A DNA stretch of 51,834 bases from Actinomycetota bacterium (GTDB taxonomy: Bacteria > Actinomycetota > Thermoleophilia > Gaiellales > Gaiellaceae): the NCBI GenBank assembly GCA_013697275.1, contig JACCXC010000210.1, forward strand, positions 1 through 51,834, in the 5' to 3' direction. Positions 44,706 through 51,834 of the stretch are shown piece by piece. The notes below the pieces were generated by a model, which worked only from the letters and a program-made list of their open reading frames with translations, had not been told where the DNA came from and ran no database searches. The stretch's first letter is position 1. Each line of letters opens with the position of its first letter. The position numbers and the translations under genes are program-made.

Positions 44706-45034
44706 GACTAGGCCGCGGCGCATGCCCACGGCTACCGCGTGGGCCCTGCTGCGAGCCTGCAGCTTGGCGAGGAGGTGGCGGACGTGGGACTTGACCGTCT
44801 CCTCCGAGAGGAAGAGCCGCTGACCGATCTCGCGGTTCACGAGACCCTCTGAATCAGTTGCAGCACCTCGATCTCACGCATCGTGGGCTCTTGCTCGAGC
44901 TCGCGAAGCGGAGGCGTGAGCGGGATGACCACGGCACTCTGGCCGTTGTTCTCGCGGCGCGCCGCCACCTCGTCGAACTGGCGTGAGTGCACGAGGTACC
45001 GGTTGAGGATGTCTTTGCGCTCGGCAGCGTCCAT
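44700..45034 (-). pseudogene. LuxR-family HTH regulator split by a frameshift
   Basis: MDAAERKDILNRYLVHSRQFDEVAARRENNGQSAVVIPLTPPLRELEQEPTMREIEVLQLI / (shift) / EGLVNREIGQRLFLSEETVKSHVRHLLAKLQARSRAHAVAVGMRRGLVA*. Confidence 0.8.
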
Positions 45035-45198
45035 CGCACAAACACCATCGGCAGCCCAGAACCGCGAAATACCCTAGAACGGGGGAGGAGCGGCTCACCC
45101 CAAAAGGCACGCGGCCAAACGGCATGGTGAGACCACTTCCGCTCCTTGACGTACCGTAGGGGGAGCGAAAACGTCCGATCTCCTCACGAAAGGGGCCC

Positions 45199-45405
45199 AT
45201 GGCGAGCTCCAAGCGACAGACCACGATGGCCAAGCTCACTCGCGAGCGGAAGGTTCAGGAGAAGCGCGAGCTGAAGCGAGAGAAGAAGCTGGCGGCAGCG
45301 GAGGCGAAGGCTGCGGCAGCCGCGGGCGAGCTGCCGGAGTCGGAGGAAGAGATCGAGGTCTTGCCGAACGAGCAAGGCCCGGACCGCCCCGAGCGGTCGC
45401 TCTAG
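45199..45405 (+). CDS. Small highly charged hypothetical protein
   Basis: MASSKRQTTMAKLTRERKVQEKRELKREKKLAAAEAKAAAAAGELPESEEEIEVLPNEQGPDRPERSL; RBS GAAAGGGG. Confidence 0.7.
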   Translation: MASSKRQTTMAKLTRERKVQEKRELKREKKLAAAEAKAAAAAGELPESEEEIEVLPNEQGPDRPERSL

Positions 45406-45464
45406 GCGTTCCCCTCAGGTCGCGGGACTGGGCCCTGCCCAATCCTCAAGGATGAATCGGTTCG

Positions 45465-46544
45465 CTAGGCCGCGACCGAAGCGAGGTCCCGGATCGCCGC
45501 GAGGCGGGCCAGGGCCTGTGCTTCGAGCTGGCGCACGCGCTCCCGCGTGAGGCCGAGCTCGAGCCCGATCGCCTCGAGCGTCCACGGCTCGCCTTCGAAG
45601 CCGAACCGAAGCTCGAGGATCCGGCGCTCCCGCTCGGGCAGCGCGTCGAGCGCGCGGCGGACGCCTTGCCTGCGCAGCGACTCCTCCGCCTCGTCGAACG
45701 GATCAGCGGCCTCACGGGCGGCGAAGAGGTCGCCGAGCTCGCCTTCGTCGTCCGCGCCGACGTTCTGATTCAGCGAGACGGAAGCCTGAGCGGCCCCGAG
45801 TGCCTCGTCGACGTGCTGGAGCGGCAGGCCGGTCGCCTCTGCGAGCTCCTCCTTGGTCGCCTCCCGCCCGAGCTCGACCTCGAGCCGGCGGGCGGCGCGG
45901 CCGAGCTTCTGCTGGCGCTCGACGACGTGAACGGGCACGCGGATCGTCCGCGCGTTGTTTGCAACGGCGCGCTGGACGGACTGGCGGATCCACCAGGTCG
46001 CGTAGGTCGAGAACTTGAACCCGCGGCGCCAGTCGAACTTCTCGACGGCGCGGTTCAGGCCGAGGGTCCCTTCCTGGATTAGGTCGAGAAACGGAACGCC
46101 GAGGCCGCGGTAGCCCTTGGCGATCGAGACGACCAGGCGAAGGTTTGACTCGATCATGCGCCGCTTGGCGAGCAGGTCGCCCTTCTCGATCGCCTTGGCG
46201 AGCATGACCTCCTCCGACGCCGTCAGCAGCTTGTGGCGGCCGACGTCCGCGAGGAAGAGCTGCAGGCTGTCGCCCGCGCCGATTGCAACCGTCTCGACCG
46301 GGGCCGGAGCCTCCTCCGGCTCCTCGGGCGGCTGGCCGATCTCGTGACCGCGCGCCTCGAGCTCCAGCTTGAGCTCGGCAATCTCCTCGTCGCCGAGGTC
46401 GAGCTCGAGGGCGAAGGCCTCCAGCTCGGCAGGCTCGATGTAGCCACGCTCCTCGGCGTTCTCGACGAGCGAGCGCACCTGCGTGGTCTCGAGCAGCTCC
46501 TGGGAAGTGTGGTGACTCAAGGTGTCTCTACTTTCCTTTCGCAC
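45465..46544 (-). CDS. RNA polymerase sigma-70 factor (primary/group 2-like)
   Basis: [32 protein letters not shown]...[42 protein letters not shown]...[33 protein letters not shown] start in the track; TTG at LSHH also possible. Confidence 0.95.
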   Translation of the reverse strand: MRKESRDTLSHHTSQELLETTQVRSLVENAEERGYIEPAELEAFALELDLGDEEIAELKLELEARGHEIGQPPEEPEEAPAPVETVAIGAGDSLQLFLADVGRHKLLTASEEVMLAKAIEKGDLLAKRRMIESNLRLVVSIAKGYRGLGVPFLDLIQEGTLGLNRAVEKFDWRRGFKFSTYATWWIRQSVQRAVANNARTIRVPVHVVERQQKLGRAARRLEVELGREATKEELAEATGLPLQHVDEALGAAQASVSLNQNVGADDEGELGDLFAAREAADPFDEAEESLRRQGVRRALDALPERERRILELRFGFEGEPWTLEAIGLELGLTRERVRQLEAQALARLAAIRDLASVAA

Positions 46545-46671
46545 AAGAACCGTGTTCGGGTTAAGACATATCCAGCGAGGTAAACGTTCGCAGCGTATGA
46601 ACGATTCCCTGGCTGGGCCAGGAAATCACGCTCTGCTTAACCCTGGTTTAACGTACCGCCGGAGCCGGAAG

Positions 46672-48918
46672 TTACTCCTGCGCGGCGGCTTTTGCGCGGC
46701 GAGAACGGTCTGAGCGGCGCCCGTTCTCGCCCGAGGGCGCGTCCGACGCGCCCTCGGCGCTCTCTCCGCCCGCGGGCTCGAGCGGCTGCTGCGCCCACTC
46801 CTCGTCGAAGTCCACGCGCCATTTGCCGTCGTCGTTCTGAACGAGCTTGAGCTTGGCGCGGAACGTCCGGCCCGAGCGGCCCTTGAAGCCGGTGATCGGC
46901 TTCTCGGTACGGCCCTTCTCCATCAGCTCCCTGGCAATCTGGGGCTGGAGCGTCTTCCCCGCCTTCTCCTTCCAGATGACGAAGCCGCACCCCGGATCGT
47001 CCTTCGACCAGCAGGAAAAGCCTTTGCGATTCTCGATCACGGGCCGTCCGCAGACCGGGCATGGCCCCAGGTTCGCGCGCTCGATCTTGATGCCCTTCAG
47101 CTTGTCGAGCTCCTCGACCGTCTCGCGGGTGAAGCGCTCGATGTCGGACATGAACGCGCGGCGGTCGTCCTGGCCTTCCGCAATGAGACCCAGGCGGTGC
47201 TCCCACTCGCCGGTCAGCTCCGCCGACGTGAGCGGGTGCTGGCCGAGCAGGTCGATCACGCTGATCCCCTTGTCCGTCGCGTGCAGAGCGCGGCCCTCGC
47301 GCTCGATGTAGCCGACGTCGATCAGGCGCTCGATGATGGACGCGCGCGTTGCAGGCGTCCCGATTCCCGAGTCCTTCATGGCCTCGCGGAGCTCGGCCTC
47401 CTGAATGTCCTTGCCGGCGGTCTCCATCGCTCCGAGAAGCGAAGCCTCGGTGAAGCGGCGAGGCGGCTGCGTCTCCTTGCGGACCGAGTCGACCTCGCGT
47501 GTCTCGACCGCCTCGCCCTGCTCGAGAGCGGGAAGGAGCTGGTCGCCTCCCGAGTCGTCGTCGGCGCTCTCGGGTCCGCGGACCTCTTCGCCGTACACGC
47601 CCTTCCAGCCGGCCTGCAGGAGGACGCGGCCGCTCGTGCGGAAGATGTGCTCGGCGACCGTCGTCTCGACGCGCGTGCGCTCGTAGACCGCCTCGGGGTG
47701 AAAGATCGCGAGGAAGCGCTTGACTACCAGGTCGTAAACCCGGCGCTCGTCATCGTCGAGCTTCGCCAGGTTGTGCTCGGCGCGCGTCGGGATGATCGCG
47801 TGGTGGTCTTCGACCTTCTTGTCGTTGACCACGCGGCCGAGCGGAAGCCTGTCCAGGCCGACGACATAGTTCGCCGCGGCGGTGTACTCACGGTTCTTGC
47901 CGACCATGCTCGCGGTCGGCTTGATCTCGCCGATCAGCTCGCTCGTCAGAAAGCGGGAGTTCGTGCGCGGATACGTGATCGCCTTGTGCTCCTCGTAGAG
48001 GCGCTGCGCGGCCGCGAGCGTCCGGCGCGCCGAGAATCCGTGCAGCGTGTTCCCGTGGCGCTGGAGCGAGGTCAGGTCGTAGAGGAGCGGCGCCTGCTCG
48101 CGCTCCTCCTTCTTCTCCAGGTCGGTGATCTCGCCGGGCGTGTCCGTGCAGGCGGCGACGATCGCCGCCGCGTCCGGCTCGGGAATCCGCTTGCCGCCCA
48201 AGTAGCGGGCGCGGTACGTCCGCTCGCCGCTCGCCGCGAAGAGCGCCTCGACGAGCCAGTACGGGTCCGGGACGAACGCGCGGATCTCCTTCTCACGACG
48301 CGCGACCAGGGCGAGGGTCGGCGTCTGGACGCGCCCGAGGGAGACCGCTCCGGTGAACGCCGAGCGCAGGCGGATCGAGGCGGCTCGCGTGGCGTTCATC
48401 CCCACGAGCCAGTCCGCCTCCGAGCGCGAGCGCGCCGAGGCCTCGAGCAGCTTCATCTCGTCGCCGTCCCGGAGCTGGCCGAAGGCCTCCTCGATCGCCT
48501 TCTTCGTCATCGAGTTCAGCCAGAGCCGCTTGACGGGCTTGCGAACGCCGGAGGTATCGAGGACGTAGGCGAAGATGAGCTCTCCCTCGCGCCCCGCGTC
48601 GCAGGCGTTGACGATCAGCTCTACGTCGTCGCGCTTCAGCAGCTGGTGGACGGCCTTGAGCTGCTTCTTCGACTTGTCGTCGTTCGGGACGAGCTTGAAC
48701 TTCTCGGGGACGATCGGCAGGTCGGCGAAGCGCCACTTCTTCAGCTTCTCATCGTAAGCCTCCGGGTTTGCCAGGCCGACGAGGTGGCCGACCGCCCACG
48801 TGACGACGTAGTCCTCGGACTCGAGGTAGGCGTCGTGCTTCTGGAAGGCGCCCGGCAGCGCAGCCGCGAGGTCGCGACCGACGGACGGCTTCTCGGCCAT
48901 GACGAGTGTCTTTGCCAC
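46672..48918 (-). CDS. topB: DNA topoisomerase III-like type IA topoisomerase
   Basis: MAKTLVMAEKPSVGRDLAAALPG...NACDAGREGELIFAYVLDTSG...SLGRVQTPTLALVARREKEI...AITYPRTNSRFLTSEL...GIGTPATRASIIERLIDVGYIER; C-terminal CPVCGRPVIENRKGFSCW. Confidence 0.92.
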   Translation of the reverse strand: MAKTLVMAEKPSVGRDLAAALPGAFQKHDAYLESEDYVVTWAVGHLVGLANPEAYDEKLKKWRFADLPIVPEKFKLVPNDDKSKKQLKAVHQLLKRDDVELIVNACDAGREGELIFAYVLDTSGVRKPVKRLWLNSMTKKAIEEAFGQLRDGDEMKLLEASARSRSEADWLVGMNATRAASIRLRSAFTGAVSLGRVQTPTLALVARREKEIRAFVPDPYWLVEALFAASGERTYRARYLGGKRIPEPDAAAIVAACTDTPGEITDLEKKEEREQAPLLYDLTSLQRHGNTLHGFSARRTLAAAQRLYEEHKAITYPRTNSRFLTSELIGEIKPTASMVGKNREYTAAANYVVGLDRLPLGRVVNDKKVEDHHAIIPTRAEHNLAKLDDDERRVYDLVVKRFLAIFHPEAVYERTRVETTVAEHIFRTSGRVLLQAGWKGVYGEEVRGPESADDDSGGDQLLPALEQGEAVETREVDSVRKETQPPRRFTEASLLGAMETAGKDIQEAELREAMKDSGIGTPATRASIIERLIDVGYIEREGRALHATDKGISVIDLLGQHPLTSAELTGEWEHRLGLIAEGQDDRRAFMSDIERFTRETVEELDKLKGIKIERANLGPCPVCGRPVIENRKGFSCWSKDDPGCGFVIWKEKAGKTLQPQIARELMEKGRTEKPITGFKGRSGRTFRAKLKLVQNDDGKWRVDFDEEWAQQPLEPAGGESAEGASDAPSGENGRRSDRSRRAKAAAQE

Positions 48919-48962
48919 TGAGGACAGGGTAGCCCAGGGTCCGAACGGCGATACTGGCCCGC

Positions 48963-49583
48963 ATGGCCGCCTTCCGGCGCGCGAGCCCGTTCTTCACGCT
49001 GATCGTCCGGCTCAGCACTCCACTCGTGCGCGGGCTCCTGCGCCTGCGCACGACGGGACTCGAGAACGTGCCGCGCGAGGGCGGGTTCGTCATTGCGTCG
49101 AATCACGTCTCGAACCTCGACCCCTGGGCCGTCGGCTACCCGCTCTATCCACGCCAGATCCACTACATGGCGAAGGCCGAGCTCTACAAGAACCCGGTGC
49201 TGCGCTGGTTCCTCAACAAGGGCGGGTCGTTTCCCGTCCGGCGCGGCGAGCGCGACTCGGAGGCCTTCAAGACCGCTGTCCGCCTGGCGCGGGAAGGCGG
49301 GGTCGTGGCGATGTTCCCCGAGGGGACGCGACGGACCAAGGGCCTGCGGAAGAAGCATCGAGCCGCGCCTCACTCGGGAGCCGCGCGGATTGCGCTCGCA
49401 GCGGAGGTGCCGCTCGTCCCGGCCGCCGTCGTCGGAACCGACCAGCTTCGGCGGTTGCCATCGGTCCGCGTCTCCTATGGCGCGCCGATCGAGATGCCGC
49501 CGAACGGGACGCGGCGGAGACAGGCCGATGAGGCGACAGAGCGGCTGATGGAGGAGATCGCCCGTTTGGAGGCGACGCTCTAG
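48963..49583 (+). CDS. plsC: 1-acyl-sn-glycerol-3-phosphate acyltransferase (PlsC family)
   Basis: GGFVIASNHVSNLDPWAVGYPL (NHxxxxD)...VAMFPEGTRRTKG...VPLVPAAVVGTD. Confidence 0.93.
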   Translation: MAAFRRASPFFTLIVRLSTPLVRGLLRLRTTGLENVPREGGFVIASNHVSNLDPWAVGYPLYPRQIHYMAKAELYKNPVLRWFLNKGGSFPVRRGERDSEAFKTAVRLAREGGVVAMFPEGTRRTKGLRKKHRAAPHSGAARIALAAEVPLVPAAVVGTDQLRRLPSVRVSYGAPIEMPPNGTRRRQADEATERLMEEIARLEATL

Positions 49584-49651
49584 GCCGCTACCCACCATTC
49601 GACTCCCCGGGTGGCTGACGATACGAGCTCCGGTCGCGAGGACAAGCCCTC

Positions 49652-50503
49652 ATGCGACGGCGATACTTCTCGGCTGTGCCCCCGCTCCTCGCCGTCGACG
49701 GCGACTCGCTCGCCCACCGCGCCTTTCACGCGCTGCCCTCGTCCATCCGGGGCGCGAACGACCGCCAGTCGAACATGCTCGTCGGCTTCGCCAACATGCT
49801 CCTGTCCGTCTGGGAGAGCGAGGAGCCGCGGACGGTCTTCGTCGGGTTCGACTCGATCGGGGAGCCGACCTACCGCCATGAGCTCCTGCCCGGATACCAA
49901 GGGGGCCGCGACTTTCCGCCCGAGCTGACCTCGCAGCTCGACCTCCTCCCCGAGTGGGTCGAGGCCTTCGGGTTCCCCTGGGCCAAGCGCGCGGGCTTCG
50001 AAGCCGACGACTTCGTCGCAGCAGCCGTGCGAATGGAGGAGGACGCGGGCGGCACGGTGCTCGTTCTGACCAGCGACCGCGACATGTTCCAGCTCGCCTC
50101 GCCGAAGACGACGATCCTGAAGCCGAGGCGGGGCGTCTCCGACCTCGAGCGGATCGGGCCCGACCAGGTGCGCGAGATCTACGGCGTCGACCCCGAGCAG
50201 GTGCCCGAGTTCGTGGCCCTCCGCGGCGACCCGTCGGACAAGATTCCGGGCGCGCGCGGGATCGGCCCGTCGCGCGCGGCGATGATCCTGAAAGAGCACG
50301 AGACGGTCGACGGAGCGATCGAAGCCGGGGTCTTCAACGAGCAGGCGGAAGACCTGCGGCTCTACGTCCGCCTGACCCGCCTCCAGTACCACGCGCCGGT
50401 GCCGGAGCTTCCGGATGCCCAGCCGAACTGGTCACGAGCGGCCGAGCTTGCACAGACGTGGGGACTCGGGAACCTCGCAGGGCGGCTCGAGGCACGTAGC
50501 TAG
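49652..50503 (+). CDS. Stand-alone 5'-3' exonuclease (PolA N-terminal-like/FEN)
   Basis: LLAVDGDSLAHRAFHALPSSIRG...GFEADDFVAAAVRMEEDAGGTVLVLTSDRDMFQLASPKTTIL...LRGDPSDKIPGARGIGPSRAAMILKEH. Confidence 0.92.
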   Translation: MRRRYFSAVPPLLAVDGDSLAHRAFHALPSSIRGANDRQSNMLVGFANMLLSVWESEEPRTVFVGFDSIGEPTYRHELLPGYQGGRDFPPELTSQLDLLPEWVEAFGFPWAKRAGFEADDFVAAAVRMEEDAGGTVLVLTSDRDMFQLASPKTTILKPRRGVSDLERIGPDQVREIYGVDPEQVPEFVALRGDPSDKIPGARGIGPSRAAMILKEHETVDGAIEAGVFNEQAEDLRLYVRLTRLQYHAPVPELPDAQPNWSRAAELAQTWGLGNLAGRLEARS

Positions 50504-50512
50504 ACGGCGCGC

Positions 50513-51376
50513 GTGGGCGTGCCTCTCGTCAGCCACCCGGCCTTTCTCGAGCTCCACCCGACCGGCGACCATCCCGAGCGGGCAGAGCGGCTTCGGGCGC
50601 TCCACGCGGCCTTTCCGGCGTTCACCGAGGCTCGAGCAGCGACGAGGGATGAGGTAGCAAGCTGCCACGATCCGGCCTACCTCGACCGGCTCGAGGCGCT
50701 CACCGAACGGGCCGAGACCGTCCTGCTCGATGCCGACACGGTCTTCACTCCGACGAGCCTCGACGCCGCGCTGCTCGCGGCCGGAGCGACGATTCAGGCG
50801 GTGGAGCTAGGGGGCTTCGCGCTCGTTCGCCCGCCCGGCCACCACGCGCTTCCCGGGCGGGCGATGGGCTTCTGCCTCATCGACAACGTCGCCGTCGCCG
50901 CGCGGGTCGCGCAGCGCTCGCTCGGTCTCGGTCGGGTCGCGATCCTCGACTGGGACGTCCATCATGGGAACGGCACCCAAGAGATCTTCTGGGACGACCC
51001 TTCCGTCCTCTTCGTCTCCCTCCACCGCTGGCCGTTCTACCCAGGCTCGGGCGGCCCCGGCGAAGGGAACGAAACGACGGTCAACGTGACGCTCTCGGCC
51101 GGGGCAGGTGATGCCGACTACGCGAAGGCGATGGAGGCGGTCGTCGAGCCGGCGATCGCGGCCTTCGCGCCCGACCTCCTGCTCGTCTCGGCGGGGTTCG
51201 ACGCGGCCGCCGGCGACCCGCTCGGTGGGATGCAGGTGACCGAGGCGGGCTTTCGCGACCTGGCTCGCCGTGCGTCCGTCCTCTGCGATCGCGTTGCGCT
51301 CGTCCTCGAGGGGGGTTACGACCCGGACACGCTTCCCCGGCTCGTCGGGACAACGCTCGAAGGCCTCGGCGGATAG
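50513..51376 (+). CDS. Histone deacetylase superfamily / acetoin utilization-like protein
   Basis: GTG start; [29 protein letters not shown]...[43 protein letters not shown]...[18 protein letters not shown]. Confidence 0.93.
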   Translation: MGVPLVSHPAFLELHPTGDHPERAERLRALHAAFPAFTEARAATRDEVASCHDPAYLDRLEALTERAETVLLDADTVFTPTSLDAALLAAGATIQAVELGGFALVRPPGHHALPGRAMGFCLIDNVAVAARVAQRSLGLGRVAILDWDVHHGNGTQEIFWDDPSVLFVSLHRWPFYPGSGGPGEGNETTVNVTLSAGAGDADYAKAMEAVVEPAIAAFAPDLLLVSAGFDAAAGDPLGGMQVTEAGFRDLARRASVLCDRVALVLEGGYDPDTLPRLVGTTLEGLGG

Positions 51377-51520
51377 CCGTCGAGGGACGCGGCCTTTCGG
51401 CACGCCTCAGTCACAGACCTGTCTCAAATGGACGCTGTTTTTCGCGGGACCGCGGCGTATCGTCAAATCGGAACCGAGGCCCGCGATCGCCACGGTCAAG
51501 AGGAGGTGAGATGAAACGCC

Positions 51521-51834
51521 ATGACACATCGCATCATGATCACAGTGCTGCTGGCGGCGGCGCTCGTTGGTGGGTTTGCGGGCCCGGCTCCGGCGGAGGA
51601 CGGCAGTCCGACAGCCGACGAGCTGGCGTCATCCGAGACGTTCGCCGAGGGCTCCTCAAGCTACTGCGGCGGAGGGGGCAGCACTTCGTCGACCACCCTC
51701 GCCGCAAGGAGCATGCGGCTCGCGGCTGCGTCGGAGGAGGAGTGCGCGCAGCCGTACTACTGCCGCACGGCGCGGGTCGCCCGCGTCCACCGGAGCTTGT
51801 TGGGGTTCGTCCTCTTCAAGTACTGGCACTGGAA
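51521..51834 (+). CDS. Putative secreted hypothetical protein (partial, runs off right edge)
   Basis: MTHRIMITVLLAAALVGGFAGPAPAEDGSPTADELASSETFAEGSSSYCGGGGSTSSTTLAARSMRLAAASEEECAQPYYCRTARVARVHRSLLGFVLFKYWHW; signal peptide; RBS GAGGAGGTGAG upstream. Confidence 0.6.
   Translation, partial: MTHRIMITVLLAAALVGGFAGPAPAEDGSPTADELASSETFAEGSSSYCGGGGSTSSTTLAARSMRLAAASEEECAQPYYCRTARVARVHRSLLGFVLFKYWHW

Noticed and set aside
51376-51510. Intergenic segment with GACCTGTCTCAAATGGACGCTG considered as an IS-end remnant
   Set aside because: No matching inverted repeat or transposase remnant; insufficient evidence.

Overview
High-GC bacterial chromosomal window, probably actinobacterial and consistent with Thermoleophilia-like lineages (taxonomy is inference only). 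It is densely packed with mostly housekeeping genes on both strands. Recognisable content: a purine locus (guaA 5' part, GuaB3-type IMPDH-like), PfkB-family kinase, D-Ala-D-Ala carboxypeptidase, pyrF and pyrE, a DEDDh exonuclease/GIY-YIG fusion, HU, a roadblock-like protein, YihY/BrkB, two stand-alone cNMP-binding proteins, rdgB-rph-murI, pabB-pabC plus a class I glutamine amidotransferase, an AlkA-like glycosylase, a PLP decarboxylase, a HAD phosphatase, a GGDEF/HD-GYP protein, a DMT exporter, FabL-like SDR, proline dehydrogenase, adenosine deaminase, an aminotransferase, GT4, an LPG-synthase-like membrane protein, glycerate kinase, a solitary DNA methyltransferase, xseAB, a beta-lactamase-like hydrolase, LuxR-type regulators, a sigma-70 factor, topoisomerase III, PlsC, a 5'-3' exonuclease and an HDAC-like protein. 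I saw no rRNA, tRNA, CRISPR array, transposase or prophage module. I found no clearly novel multi-gene system. The most interesting sequence-level observations are: (i) an unlisted 21-aa, almost entirely hydrophobic micropeptide ORF with a good RBS and a strong intrinsic terminator (32837-32902); (ii) five loci with frameshifts, including a 1-nt lesion inside the HD-GYP motif near 21836 and a compensating G-run indel near 22113-22118; (iii) a visibly lower-GC regulatory island (about 41.5-45.0 kb) with a MalT/LuxR-type ATPase regulator, a decayed HD-GYP gene and a frameshifted LuxR gene; (iv) a roadblock-like domain with a histone-H1-like basic tail; (v) a solitary DNA methyltransferase with a possible Cys/His cluster in its central region. 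All calls come from reading the sequence; no database search was run.
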